Below are positions 25,749 to 34,553 of a stretch of 64,000 nucleotides of DNA, in pieces. A model generated the notes under the pieces. It was not told where the DNA came from and searched no databases. It saw only the letters and a list, made by a program, of their open reading frames with translations. A program made the position numbers and the translations under genes. Within the stretch, counting starts at the first letter, position 1; every line of letters starts with the position of its first letter. Origin of the DNA: Streptomyces sp. B3I8 (lineage in GTDB: Bacteria; Actinomycetota; Actinomycetes; Streptomycetales; Streptomycetaceae); assembly GCF_030816915.1 (NCBI RefSeq), contig NZ_JAUSYN010000002.1:4601501-4665500 (forward strand), written 5' to 3'.

Positions 25749-28160
25749 TCAGCCCTCCGACGGCTCCGTCGCGGCGGCCGCCTTCTTCCGCGTGCGGCGC
25801 GGCTTCGCCGGTTCGTCGGACGCCTGGGCCGGGATCTCCGGTGCGGCGGCGGCCTTGCGCGTCGTACGCCTCCGCGGCTTGGGCTCTCCGGCCTCGGGCT
25901 CGGCCGCGGCCTCGGCGGACGCCGCGACGGCCTTCTTACGGGTTCGGCGGGGCTTGACCTCACCGGCCTCCGCACCGTCGTCGTCCAGGACTGTCGCAGT
26001 CGAGGCCGCCGTCGCCGTCGCCTTGCGCGTACGCCGCGCCTTCGGCGCCTCGACGGTCTCCGACGGCTCCGTCGCGGCGGCCGCCTTCTTCCGCGTGCGG
26101 CGCGGCTTCTGCGCCGGCTGCGAATCCGACTCGGGCTCCTCCGACGACTGCGCGGGGATCACGGCGGCATCGGCGGTCTCGACCGCCGTCTGCGCCTTCG
26201 CCGCGGACTTCCGCGTCGTCCGCCGGCGCGGCTCGGTCTCGACGGCTTCGGCCGTGTCGACCGCCGTCTCCGCGGCCTCCGCCTTCTTGCGCGGCGTCGT
26301 CCGCCGGCGCGGCTTTGCCTCGATGGTCTCCGCCGTGTCGACGGCCGCCTCGGCCGTCTCCGCGGACTCGGCCGCTTCGGCCGCGGCCACGTCAGCCGTC
26401 CTCCGCGTCCGCCGACGCCGCGGCGTCGTGGCAGCCTCCGCCTCGACCGCCCCGGACGGCGCGAGCGCCTCGGAAACGGCGGGTGCCTCGGCCACGGCGG
26501 CCGTCTCGGTCACCGTCTCCGCGGACACCGTCTCCCGAGTCGCCGCCTCCGCCTGGGCGCCGGACCGGGTGCGCCGACGCCGGCGCGGAGCACGACCGGC
26601 ACCGCCGGACTCCGTGCCCGCCGTGCCGTCCGCGCTCCCCGCGCCGTCCACGGGCGGGGCCGCCACCCGCTCCGACGCCGTCACCGAAGCCTCCGCGTCG
26701 AGCGGCGCTCCACCGCGCGTACGCCGGCGCCGACGGGGCGTCCGCGCCGAACGCTCGCGGTCCCGCTCCACCGTGTCGCTTCCACCGCGTTCATTGCGTC
26801 CACCGCGATCGCCGCGTCCACCGCGATCGTCGCGCTCACCGCGACCGCCCCGGGCGCTGCGCGCCCCGCGGCCACCGGTCTCGCCGAGGTCCTCGATCTC
26901 CTCGGCACCCAGCCCGGCACGCGTGCGCTCCGAGCGGGGCAGCACACCCTTCGTGCCCGCCGGGATGGAGAGGTCCTCGAAGAAGTGCGGCGACGTGGAG
27001 TACGTCTCCACCGGCTCGTGGTAGTCCAGTCCCAGCGCCTTGTTGATGAGCTGCCAGCGCGGGATGTCGTCCCAGTCGACGAATGTGATCGCCGTACCGG
27101 ACGCGCCCGCGCGGCCCGTACGGCCGGTGCGGTGCAGGTAGGTCTTCTCGTCCTCGGGGGACTGGTAGTTGATGACGTGCGTGACGCCCTCGACGTCGAT
27201 GCCGCGCGCGGCGACGTCCGTGCAGACCAGCACGTCCACCTTGCCGTTGCGGAACGCGCGCAGCGCCTGCTCGCGCGCGCCCTGGCCGAGGTCGCCGTGG
27301 ACCGCGCCGGAGGCGAACCCGCGCGTCTGGAGCTGCTCGGCGATGTCGGCGGCCGTCCGCTTGGTGCGGCAGAAGATCATCGCGAGTCCGCGGCCGTCGG
27401 ACTGCAGTATCCGCGCGATCATCTCCGGCTTGTCCATGGAGTGCGCGCGGTAGACGAACTGCTTGATGTTGGCCAGCGTCACGCCCTCGCCCTCCGGCGA
27501 CGTGGCGCGGATGTGCGTGGGCTGCGACATGTAGCGGCGGGCCAGTCCGATGACCGCACCGGGCATGGTCGCGGAGAAGAGCATGGTCTGCCGGCGCTCC
27601 GGAAGCATGCCGATGATCTTCTCGACGTCGGGGAGGAAGCCGAGGTCGAGCATCTCGTCGGCCTCGTCGAGGACGAGGCACCGCACGTGCGAAAGGTCCA
27701 GCTTCTTCTGCCCGGCCAGGTCGAGCAGCCGGCCGGGGGTGCCGACGACCACGTCGACGCCCTTCTTGAGGGCCTCTACCTGCGGCTCGTAGGCACGTCC
27801 GCCGTAGATGGCGGTGACGCGCACGTTGCGCACCTTGCCGGCGGTCAGCAGGTCGTTGGTGACCTGGACGCACAGCTCGCGGGTGGGCACCACGACGAGG
27901 GCCTGCGGGGTGTTGGTGACGTCCTCGGGGCGGGCCCGGCCCGCCTCCACGTCGGCGGGGACGCTGACGCGCTCGAGGAGCGGAAGGCCGAAGCCCAGCG
28001 TCTTGCCGGTGCCGGTCTTGGCCTGGCCGATGACGTCGCTGCCGGAGAGGGCGACGGGGAGCGTCATCTCCTGGATGGGGAAGGGGTTGAGGATGCCGAC
28101 GGCCTCAAGGGCCTCGGCCGTCTCGGGAAGGATTCCGAGCTCTCGGAAAGTCGTAGTCAG
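25749..28160 (-). CDS. DEAD-box RNA helicase with long basic repeat tail
   Basis: A helicase of about 803 residues. The core (first 430) has the Q motif (FPIQEMTLP), Walker A AKTGTGKT, DEAD (LVLDEADEMLDLG), SAT (LFSATMPG) and the HRTGRTGRAG motif VI. It would unwind RNA in ribosome assembly or mRNA decay, notably in the cold. The remaining 370 residues are an RG/DR-rich patch followed by many copies of a (K/P)RRRTTRKxAA or PRRTRKKAAAATEPSE unit, a likely RNA-binding tail. The start is unclear. The conserved TTTFRELG follows a CTG at 28160 that has a GAAGAGG site 7 bases upstream; ATG 28199 and GTG 28277 lack ribosome sites. It matches Rv3211 in position. Confidence 0.9.
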   Translation of the reverse strand: MTTTFRELGILPETAEALEAVGILNPFPIQEMTLPVALSGSDVIGQAKTGTGKTLGFGLPLLERVSVPADVEAGRARPEDVTNTPQALVVVPTRELCVQVTNDLLTAGKVRNVRVTAIYGGRAYEPQVEALKKGVDVVVGTPGRLLDLAGQKKLDLSHVRCLVLDEADEMLDLGFLPDVEKIIGMLPERRQTMLFSATMPGAVIGLARRYMSQPTHIRATSPEGEGVTLANIKQFVYRAHSMDKPEMIARILQSDGRGLAMIFCRTKRTAADIAEQLQTRGFASGAVHGDLGQGAREQALRAFRNGKVDVLVCTDVAARGIDVEGVTHVINYQSPEDEKTYLHRTGRTGRAGASGTAITFVDWDDIPRWQLINKALGLDYHEPVETYSTSPHFFEDLSIPAGTKGVLPRSERTRAGLGAEEIEDLGETGGRGARSARGGRGERDDRGGRGDRGGRNERGGSDTVERDRERSARTPRRRRRTRGGAPLDAEASVTASERVAAPPVDGAGSADGTAGTESGGAGRAPRRRRRTRSGAQAEAATRETVSAETVTETAAVAEAPAVSEALAPSGAVEAEAATTPRRRRTRRTADVAAAEAAESAETAEAAVDTAETIEAKPRRRTTPRKKAEAAETAVDTAEAVETEPRRRTTRKSAAKAQTAVETADAAVIPAQSSEEPESDSQPAQKPRRTRKKAAAATEPSETVEAPKARRTRKATATAASTATVLDDDGAEAGEVKPRRTRKKAVAASAEAAAEPEAGEPKPRRRTTRKAAAAPEIPAQASDEPAKPRRTRKKAAAATEPSEG

Positions 28161-28564
28161 GGTGCTGCCTCTTCTGTGTGCGCGGCGCGAGGCGAGCATG
28201 GGGGTCGTGTCGTCCGACCGTGCCGGGGACGACGGCCGACCTCGGGGGCCGGGCCGGGTGGCACGGGACGGGACCACAGCCGACGCTCTCGGGTCTGTCC
28301 GGCAGACCCAGCGCTCGTTCCGCTGAGGGACCCTCCCGGTATGCCGTACACACAGTGCCGTACGGCTGAGAAGGGCTGTCTGGTCGGAGCCGATCGGGCC
28401 ACCGACCGGGCATCCTCATTCAAGCGGCCCGTCGCATACTTGGCGGGCCTTTACCACCATACCCCGGATTCCCGCACGCGCCAGGGCCGGTTCGCTCACG
28501 TAGTCGTCGTCACACTGACTGACCAGGGCCTCCCCGAGGCGGTGAGCGGACTATTCTGCGCTCC
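28161..28564. promoter_or_regulatory. 404-base divergent region between helicase and ferritin-like gene
   Basis: No gene is seen. It would include a long 5' leader for the helicase, with a GCCGTAC (28343-28349)/GTACGGC (28360-28366) stem. A TATTCT box at 28552-28557 ends seven bases before the ferritin-like ATG, suggesting a leaderless start for that gene. Confidence 0.4.
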
Positions 28565-29323
28565 ATGACGACCTCTGACAACGCCTCCGACACCGCAGGA
28601 CCCGCCGCCGAAGGCACCCCCGGCCCCACCGGCATCGCCGCCCGGGACTGGGCCGGGGCCTCCGCGGACCCCCAGTACCGGGCCGCGGTGGCGGACCTGC
28701 TGGGAGCGCTGGCGTACGGGGAGCTGGCGGCGTTCGAGCGGCTGGCGGAGGACGCGAAGCTGGCGCCCACCCTCGCCGACAAGGCGGCGCTGGCCAAGAT
28801 GGCGTCGGCGGAGTTCCACCACTTCGAGCAGTTGCGGGACCGGCTCGGCGAGATCGGCGTGGAGCCGACGGAGGCGATGGAACCGTTCGTCGCCGCGCTC
28901 GACGGCTTCCACCGGCAGACGGCACCCTCGGACTGGCTGGAGGGGCTGGTCAAGGCGTACGTCGGCGACTCGATCGCCAGCGACTTCTACCGGGAGGTCG
29001 CGGCACGGCTCGACAAGGACACCCGTGAGCTGGTGCTGACCGTCCTCGACGACACGGGACACGCCGACTTCGCGGTGGAGAAGGTACGCGCCGCGATCGA
29101 CGCCGAGCCGCGCGTGGGCGGACGGCTCGCGCTGTGGGCGCGGCGGCTGATGGGGGAGGCGCTGTCGCAGTCGCAGCGGGTGGTCGCGGACCGGGACGCG
29201 CTGTCGACGATGCTGGTGGGCGGCGTCGCGGACGGGTTCGACCTCGCCGAGGTGGGGCGGATGTTCTCCCGGATCACGGAGGCGCACACCAAGCGGATGG
29301 CCGCGCTGGGCCTCGCCGCCTGA
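28565..29323 (+). CDS. Ferritin-like fold protein (possible diiron)
   Basis: A 252-residue, mostly helical protein of the ferritin-like domain found next to the RNA helicase in actinobacteria (Rv3210c position). Candidate metal ligands are Glu in YGELAAFERLAEDA, the AEFHHFEQLRD motif (E-x-x-H) and TGHADFAVEKV. A flexible, Thr/Gly/Pro-rich N-terminus of about 30 residues precedes the fold. The function is unknown; tRNA hydroxylase-like or storage roles have been suggested for relatives. There is no ribosome site, and a likely -10 box lies 7 bases before the ATG. Confidence 0.82.
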   Translation: MTTSDNASDTAGPAAEGTPGPTGIAARDWAGASADPQYRAAVADLLGALAYGELAAFERLAEDAKLAPTLADKAALAKMASAEFHHFEQLRDRLGEIGVEPTEAMEPFVAALDGFHRQTAPSDWLEGLVKAYVGDSIASDFYREVAARLDKDTRELVLTVLDDTGHADFAVEKVRAAIDAEPRVGGRLALWARRLMGEALSQSQRVVADRDALSTMLVGGVADGFDLAEVGRMFSRITEAHTKRMAALGLAA

Positions 29324-29328
29324 CGGCC

Positions 29329-29368
29329 GCGGCCCGCGGGAGGGGGCTCCCCCCTTCCCGCGGGCCGC
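29329..29368. terminator. Strong bidirectional terminator hairpin
   Basis: A 13-base perfect stem (29329-29341 with 29356-29368, GCGGCCCGCGGGA / TCCCGCGGGCCGC) has an internal G5/C5 extension. It lies between the convergent ferritin-like and small membrane protein genes. Confidence 0.75.
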
Positions 29369-29396
29369 GCACGTGCGAACCCGGGGCCGAGGGCGG

Positions 29397-29669
29397 TCAG
29401 ACCGTGGCCGAGTGGCGGCGGCGGAATCGCTTCTCCGGGCGGAGCAGCAGGGACACGGACGCCGCGGCGACGGCCGCCGCGCCGAGCAGGCTCACCACCA
29501 CGTGCCCCGTCCCCACCGCACTCTGTGCGAGGAAGGCGCCGAAAAGCCCTCCGACCGCCCCCGTCGACAGCACGAGACGGCGCCCCGGGAGCCGGTGCGG
29601 CAGACGGTACGCGGCGGCCCAGGCGAGGGCGAAACCGAGCAACGCGGAGCCGAGCGCTTCCAAGAACAT
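29397..29669 (-). CDS. Small membrane protein (90 residues)
   Basis: Starting at ATG 29669 with a GGGAGGAA site 7 bases upstream, the frame encodes three hydrophobic segments (about 3-20, FLEALGSALLGFALAW; 32-50, LSTGAVGGLFGAFLAQSAV; 54-78, HVVVSLLGAAAVAAASVSLLL). It ends in a basic tail RPEKRFRRRHSATV. I do not recognise a named family. The frame extending to 29798 is not preceded by a ribosome site. Function unknown; integral membrane location is clear. Confidence 0.72.
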   Translation of the reverse strand: MFLEALGSALLGFALAWAAAYRLPHRLPGRRLVLSTGAVGGLFGAFLAQSAVGTGHVVVSLLGAAAVAAASVSLLLRPEKRFRRRHSATV

Positions 29670-29868
29670 GATCGGGTTCCTCCCGCACGGCCGGGTGCAA
29701 ATCGGTCGTAGCCGGTCTACCCCCGAGCCGCGGAACGCAACCCTCCCCCGTGAGGAAGATGTGCCCTCCCTGTGAGGTCGGGCCGCACCCTCCCGCACCC
29801 TCCCGCACGGTTCACGCGCAGTTCACGCGCGGTTTCCTAAGCGGTGCGCCAAACGGCGCGCATGCGGA

Positions 29869-29901
29869 AGGGGCCCGGAACGGCGTGCGTTCCGGGCCCC
29901 T
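29869..29901 (-). terminator. Terminator hairpin after the DUF3107 gene
   Basis: A perfect 14-base inverted repeat AGGGGCCCGGAACG / CGTTCCGGGCCCCT (29869-29882, 29888-29901) has a 5-base loop. It starts about 22 bases downstream of the DUF3107 stop on the minus strand. Confidence 0.75.
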
Positions 29902-29923
29902 CCCACGCGTCCTGCGGCACGCC

Positions 29924-30151
29924 CTACAGCGCGCTGAACCCCACCCGGCGGGCGGTCGGCTCGCCGATCTCCACGTACGCGAGGCGGTCGGCCGGGATGA
30001 GGACCTTGCGGCCGTGCTCGTCCACGAGGCTCAGCAGTTGCGACTTCCCGGCCAGTGCTTCGGCCACGGCGCGCTCGACCTCCTCGGCACTCTGACCGCT
30101 CTCCAGAACGATCTCGCGGGGCGCGTGCTGCACGCCGATCTTGACCTCCAC
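29924..30151 (-). CDS. DUF3107 small conserved protein
   Basis: A 75-residue protein starting at GTG 30151 (VEVKIGVQHAPREIVLESGQ) with a GGAGGG site 8 bases upstream. It is the actinobacterial DUF3107 family (Rv3208A, TB9.4, which is known as a small antigen). The predicted fold is beta-alpha-beta with the conserved LIPADRLAYVEIGEP segment. Function unknown. It sits downstream of the TetR regulator on the same strand, 150 bases away, in the same order as in mycobacteria. Confidence 0.86.
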   Translation of the reverse strand: MEVKIGVQHAPREIVLESGQSAEEVERAVAEALAGKSQLLSLVDEHGRKVLIPADRLAYVEIGEPTARRVGFSAL

Positions 30152-30301
30152 GGCTTCAACCCTCCGACGGTCAGTGAAGTGCGCGATCTCCCGCGCCGTA
30201 CCCCGCACACATTAGCCCGGTGAGGGGACGGACACGCTCCGCCGGGCAACGCCAGGAGCGAACAGCGGACGGGAACAAACGCCCGGTCGCCGCCGTACCG
30301 C

Positions 30302-30970
30302 TCAGTGGGACTGCTCGTGCCCGTGTTCGTGTCCCGGCTCGGTCCCGTGCAGGGGGAAGCCGGCGATGCCGCGCCAGGCCAGCGAGGCCAGGAGCTGCAC
30401 CGCCTGGTCGCGCGGCACGCTGCGGTCGCTGTGGAGCCAGGAGCGGGCCACCACCTGGGCGAGCCCGCCCAGGCCCGAGGCGAGCAGCATCGACTCGGCC
30501 CGGGAGAGCCCGGTGTCCTCGGCGATGACGTCGCAGATCGCCTCCGCGCACTCGTTGGTGACCTTGTCGACGCGCTCGCGCACGGCGGGCTCGTTCGTCA
30601 GGTCCGACTCGAAGACCAGCCGGAAGGCGCCGCCGTCGTCCTCGACGTACGCGAAGTACGCGTCCATCGTCGCCCTGACGCGCTGCTTGTTGTCCGTCGT
30701 CGAGGCTAGCGCGTGGCGCACGGACTGGATGAGGGACTCGCAGTGCTGGTCCAGCAGTGCGAGGTACAGGTCCAGCTTGCCCGGGAAGTGCTGGTAGAGG
30801 ACAGGCTTGCTGACGCCGGCGCGCTCGGCGATGTCGTCCATCGCGGCCGAGTGGTAGCCCTGCGCCACGAAGACTTCCTGGGCGGCACCCAGCAGCTGGT
30901 TCCGTCGGGCACGGCGCGGCAGCCGCGTACCCCGCGGGCGTGCCGCCTCTGTCTGCTCGGTGGCTGTCAC
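30302..30970 (-). CDS. TetR/AcrR family transcriptional regulator
   Basis: A 222-residue protein. The N-terminal helix-turn-helix is clear (AAQEVFVAQGYHSAAMDDIA...AGVSKPVLYQHFPGKLDLY, about 25-70), followed by the all-helical ligand/dimer domain. A C-terminal HGTEPGHEHGHEQSH tail is rich in His and could bind metal. GTG 30970 has a GGGAGG site; an extension to 31084 is unlikely. It occupies the position of Rv3208, next to DUF3107. A GCGGTG-TG-CACCGC inverted repeat upstream is a candidate autoregulatory operator. The ligand is unknown. Confidence 0.88.
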   Translation of the reverse strand: MTATEQTEAARPRGTRLPRRARRNQLLGAAQEVFVAQGYHSAAMDDIAERAGVSKPVLYQHFPGKLDLYLALLDQHCESLIQSVRHALASTTDNKQRVRATMDAYFAYVEDDGGAFRLVFESDLTNEPAVRERVDKVTNECAEAICDVIAEDTGLSRAESMLLASGLGGLAQVVARSWLHSDRSVPRDQAVQLLASLAWRGIAGFPLHGTEPGHEHGHEQSH

Positions 30971-30994
30971 GCCGCCTCCCACTTTCGTCCACGT

Positions 30995-31008
30995 GCGGTG
31001 TGCACCGC
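30995..31008. promoter_or_regulatory. Inverted repeat upstream of the TetR gene
   Basis: GCGGTG and CACCGC arms separated by two bases lie 25 bases before the GTG start. The position fits an autoregulatory operator. This is pattern evidence only. Confidence 0.35.
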
Positions 31009-31258
31009 GCCGCCATCGTACTTTTGGGTAACCGTCGTGTGCGCGGTGCGAGCGCAGAATTTCACGGACCGGACGGCGCGGCACTGGCGCGGATCCGCCC
31101 GGTGCGGGGCGTACGGGGGCGAACCGGCGCCCGTCGCGGTGCCGGTCCGCCCCCTTCGCGCACCGGCGGACGCGGGCCCCCCCGGCGGGTGTCCGGCCCC
31201 CTTCCCGGAGACGGCGGGAAGGGCTCGCGGGAAGGGGAGTGGTCTACCGGGAGTGGGG

Positions 31259-31360
31259 CGGCCCACCAGCAGGAAGCGGCCCACCGGCAGGAAGCGGCCC
31301 ACCGGCATGAAGCGGCCCACCGGCATGAAGCGGTCTGTCGGCGCGAAGCGGTCTACCGGT
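31259..31360. repeat. 18-base tandem repeat array
   Basis: About five and a half copies of CGGCCCACCGGCATGAAG-like units (the first four nearly identical, the last two decayed) lie downstream of, and run into, the stop codon of the 78-residue gene. They fill part of the roughly 380-base gap before the TetR gene; nothing else is seen there. Confidence 0.8.
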
Positions 31361-31589
31361 AGTCGTCCTCGTCGAGTTCCACGACGCGGGCCTGTTCCGC
31401 GAGGTCGCCCTCGCTGGCTCGGTCCGTGTCCTCCCCGCTCGGCCGGTCGTCCCGTCGCGGGGCGATGTCCGCGAGCTGCTCGGCGGTGTCGCCCTCCGGC
31501 GCCTCCACGGCGATCTCGGCGGCGCGCGCGGAATCGGTGTCGTTGTTCTCGCTCTCGAAGGTGTCGGGATCGGTGGGGTCGACGGTCAT
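31353..31589 (-). CDS. Small acidic hypothetical protein
   Basis: A 78-residue, strongly acidic and probably disordered protein (MTVDPTDPDTFESENN... to VVELDEDDYR). An AAGGGAG site lies about 6 bases before ATG 31589, which supports translation. No domain is recognised. Its last codons fall in the 18-base repeat array, so the C-terminal VELDEDDYR end may have been altered by repeat expansion. It is divergent from the following hydrolase gene. Confidence 0.65.
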   Translation of the reverse strand: MTVDPTDPDTFESENNDTDSARAAEIAVEAPEGDTAEQLADIAPRRDDRPSGEDTDRASEGDLAEQARVVELDEDDYR

Positions 31590-31728
31590 GACGGGCTCCC
31601 TTTCAGAGCGACGGGACGTGGCGCGTCAGGGCGACGGAACGTGGCGCGGTCCGTGTCCGTCGCCAGGTACCCGTACCTATGAGGGCGAACACATGAGCCC
31701 GCACGTGATCGTCTCGTAACATTGCCGC

Positions 31729-32799
31729 ATGTCTTCGACCGAGCTGCCGGCCGCCGCACCGGCCACGACCACCGTCCTGCCCAAGGTAACGCCCGTCAGG
31801 GCCGCGGAGGGCGAGGAGCTCAGGTCGGTTTCACTGCCCGGGATCACCCTGACGGTGCGGTCGAGAAAGTCCGCCCGCGAAGGGCTGCCGCCCGCCCTCT
31901 ACGTGCACGGGCTGGGCGGCTCCTCGCAGAACTGGTCGGCACTGATGCCGCTGCTCGACGACGTCGTCGACAGCGAGGCGGTCGACCTGCCGGGCTTCGG
32001 GGACTCCCCGCCGCCGGACGACGGCAACTACTCGATCACCGCGCACGCCCGCGCGGTCATCCGGTACCTCGACGCCTCCGGGCGCGGGCCCGTGCACCTG
32101 TTCGGCAACTCGATGGGCGGCGCGATCGCCACCCGCGTGGCCGCCGCCCGACCCGACCTGGTCCGTACCCTCACGCTCGTCTCGCCCGCGCTGCCCGAAC
32201 TGCGGGTGCAGCGCAGCGCGGTCCCTACCGGGCTGCTCGCGGTGCCCGGCGTCGCGGCCCTGTTCACCCGCTACACCCGGCAATGGACGGCCGAGCAGCG
32301 GGTCCGCGGCATCATGGCCCTGTGCTACGGCGACCCCGGCCGGGTCACGGAGGAGGGGTTCCGACACGCGGTCGAGGAAATGGAACGGCGGATACGGCTG
32401 CCGTACATGTGGGACGCGATGGCCCGCTCGACACGTGGTCTGGTGAACGCCTACACGCTGGGGGGACAGCACGGACTGTGGCGGCAGGCCGAACGGGTGC
32501 TCGCGCCGACACTCCTCGTCTACGGCGGCCGGGACCAGTTGGTCGGCTTCCGCATGGCCTCGCGTGCGGCACGTGCCTTCCGCGACTCCCGTATGTTGAC
32601 CCTGCCGGAGGCGGGACACGTGGCGATGATGGAGTACCCCGAGCGGGTGGCGGACACGTTCCGTGATCTGTTGAGGGACGTGAAGGCGCAGACGCAGGCG
32701 CCCGCGTCCGCATCCGTTTCCGCTTCCGCTTCCGAGTCCGTGTATGCGGACGTGGACGCGGTGCCCGGTGTGACTGATACGACCGATGCGGGGAGCTGA
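31729..32799 (+). CDS. Alpha/beta-fold hydrolase
   Basis: A 356-residue enzyme. Features are the oxyanion HGLGGSSQNW (60-69), the nucleophile GNSMGG (S128), a likely acid D in YGGRDQLVGF and the catalytic His in AGHVAMMEYPE. A low-complexity tail (SASVSASASESVYAD) follows. The fold is close to epoxide hydrolases/esterases; the substrate is unknown. A TAACAT box (31717-31722) ends six bases before the ATG, so translation is probably leaderless. The following DUF3152 gene starts 8 bases after its stop and is likely cotranscribed, an arrangement also seen in other actinobacteria. Confidence 0.87.
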   Translation: MSSTELPAAAPATTTVLPKVTPVRAAEGEELRSVSLPGITLTVRSRKSAREGLPPALYVHGLGGSSQNWSALMPLLDDVVDSEAVDLPGFGDSPPPDDGNYSITAHARAVIRYLDASGRGPVHLFGNSMGGAIATRVAAARPDLVRTLTLVSPALPELRVQRSAVPTGLLAVPGVAALFTRYTRQWTAEQRVRGIMALCYGDPGRVTEEGFRHAVEEMERRIRLPYMWDAMARSTRGLVNAYTLGGQHGLWRQAERVLAPTLLVYGGRDQLVGFRMASRAARAFRDSRMLTLPEAGHVAMMEYPERVADTFRDLLRDVKAQTQAPASASVSASASESVYADVDAVPGVTDTTDAGS

Positions 32800-32807
32800 G
32801 GCGCGGC

Positions 32808-34439
32808 GTGGGACGACACAGCCGCAGGCGAGGGAGCGACAGAAGCGTCCGTAAGGGCGACGGGAAGGACGCCGGCGAGGCGGTCGGCCCGGCAGCGGCG
32901 GCCGGACCGTCCGGGCCGGGAGGACAGTCGGGGCCGGGTGGACAACCGGGGCGGGGAGGGCCTTCGGAGCCGGTGGTGCCGTCGGCCGGGCTGCCGCGCC
33001 GGCCTCCCGCAGGCGAGGGCGCCGGAGTGTCCGGACCGGCCCGCGCGCCGGGCGGTCCGACCCGGGTGCCGGGAGGGCCGGGCGGTCCGGGAGTCCCCGG
33101 AGGAGCGGGCGGGGCGCCCCGGTACGGGGACGGCACGCCCGCGCAGGGCTTTCCGAGGCTGCCCGACGGCACCCCCGCCGGTGGGGTGCCCCGGTTCGCG
33201 GACGGGACACCCGCGCACGGTGTCCCGCGTGTTCCGGGCGGCATGCCCGCCCACGGTGTTCCGCGTGGCCCGGGCGGCGCCCCGCCGCAGGGCGGTCCGC
33301 GGTTCCCCGACGGCACCCCTGCGCACGGTGTGCCCCAGGTGCGCGGCGGGCATCCCGAGCAGCGGGAGGCCGGAGGCGGCTGGGGGCGGGTCGGTGCGGT
33401 GTCCGCCCGGGGCGGGGCCCCGGCGGCCGGGAACGCGGCCGACGCCGCCCCGGCCCCGGCGGCGCGGCGCTCGCGGGGTCCGCGGCAGGAGTACCTGGAC
33501 GCCTTCGGCGAGAACGGCGAGGGTCGCCAGAACGGCGAGGGCCGCCGCGCCCCCGACGACAACGCTCCCATCCGCTCCCGTTCGTCCGCCGCGCCCGGTG
33601 CTCCCGAAGACGTACGCGGGTCCGGACGCCGGCCCGGTGGCAAGGGCCGCACGTTCGCCGGTGCCGCGGCCGCCGCGGTCACCACCGTGCTGGCCGTCGT
33701 CGTCGCGGGCCAGGTCGGCGACGGGCACGGTGGCGCTTCCGCGCGTGCCGGGTCCGCCACCGACCGGGCCCGGGACATCCGGGGCGCCGCCGGCGTGGGG
33801 GCCGCGTCGCCCTCCGCCGCCCCGAGCGCGAAACCGCTGACGTACGCGCAGAAGATGGCCAAGATCTATCCGCTCTCGGCCGACGCCACGGGCTCCGGTG
33901 CGTTCGCCGCCGTCCCCGGCACCGACAAGGCGCCCGGTCACGGGCGGACGTACACCTACCGGGTGGACGTGGAGAAGGGCCTCGGCCTGGAGGCCGCCCT
34001 GTTCGCCGAGGCCGCGCAGAAGACGCTCAACGACGACCGCAGTTGGGCCCACGGCGGGAACATCGCCTTCGAGCGCGTCTCCTCCGGCAAACCCGACTTC
34101 GTGCTCACGCTGGCCAGTTCGGGCACCACGGCCAAGTGGTGCGCCAAGTCGGGCCTCGACACCACCGAGGACAACGTCTCCTGCGATTCGGCCGCCACCG
34201 AACGCGTGATGATCAACGCCTACCGGTGGGCCCAGGGCTCGAAGACGTACGGCGACGACCAGATCTATGCCTACCGGCAGATGCTGCTCAACCACGAGGT
34301 CGGTCACCGGCTCGGCCGCGGACACGTCAACTGCCAGAAAGACGGCGACCTCGCGCCGGTCATGCAGCAGCAGACCAAGTTCCTCGATCACGACGGCATC
34401 CACTGCCTGGCCAACCCCTGGCCCTATCCGAAGGGTTGA
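32808..34439 (+). CDS. DUF3152 membrane-anchored zincin-like protein with collagen-like N-terminus
   Basis: A 543-residue protein. The first 270 residues are Gly/Pro-rich and include about six copies of a 12-residue unit of the type PRFADGTPAHGV. One membrane helix follows (about 283-303, GAAAAAVTTVLAVVVAGQV), then an extracytoplasmic DUF3152 domain (about 380-543). The domain has an HEVGH-x5-H signature (H496, E497, H500, H506) as in metzincin peptidases and conserved cysteines (WCAKSG, VSCDSA, GIHCL). A metallopeptidase activity is plausible but not shown for DUF3152. GTG 32808 follows the hydrolase stop by 8 bases. The mycobacterial counterpart is Rv3207c. Confidence 0.85.
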   Translation: MGRHSRRRGSDRSVRKGDGKDAGEAVGPAAAAGPSGPGGQSGPGGQPGRGGPSEPVVPSAGLPRRPPAGEGAGVSGPARAPGGPTRVPGGPGGPGVPGGAGGAPRYGDGTPAQGFPRLPDGTPAGGVPRFADGTPAHGVPRVPGGMPAHGVPRGPGGAPPQGGPRFPDGTPAHGVPQVRGGHPEQREAGGGWGRVGAVSARGGAPAAGNAADAAPAPAARRSRGPRQEYLDAFGENGEGRQNGEGRRAPDDNAPIRSRSSAAPGAPEDVRGSGRRPGGKGRTFAGAAAAAVTTVLAVVVAGQVGDGHGGASARAGSATDRARDIRGAAGVGAASPSAAPSAKPLTYAQKMAKIYPLSADATGSGAFAAVPGTDKAPGHGRTYTYRVDVEKGLGLEAALFAEAAQKTLNDDRSWAHGGNIAFERVSSGKPDFVLTLASSGTTAKWCAKSGLDTTEDNVSCDSAATERVMINAYRWAQGSKTYGDDQIYAYRQMLLNHEVGHRLGRGHVNCQKDGDLAPVMQQQTKFLDHDGIHCLANPWPYPKG

Positions 34440-34517
34440 GCCGGCCCACGGGGCGAGTACGGCGCGGTGAGCGGGGGCGGGTGCGGCGCGGTGAGCGGGT
34501 GACCGGCTGATGTCAGA

Positions 34518-34547
34518 TTGACATGAGCTGGTCGCCCGTTCTAATTT
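34518..34547 (+). promoter_or_regulatory. Strong housekeeping-type promoter for the leader peptide/ABC operon
   Basis: TTGACA (34518-34523), an 18-base spacer, and TAATTT (34542-34547). This is close to the housekeeping sigma consensus and striking in GC-rich DNA. The expected start point coincides with the ATG at 34554. Confidence 0.7.
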
Positions 34548-34553
34548 CGGCGC

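Noticed and set aside
24723..28568. A 1,281-codon open frame antisense to the hydrolase and RNA helicase
   Set aside because: Shadow frame; the helicase motifs are on the other strand and this frame has no recognisable domain.
31259..31360. A small PVGRF-repeat protein on the minus strand
   Set aside because: The frame exists only because of the 18-base repeat and has no ribosome site.
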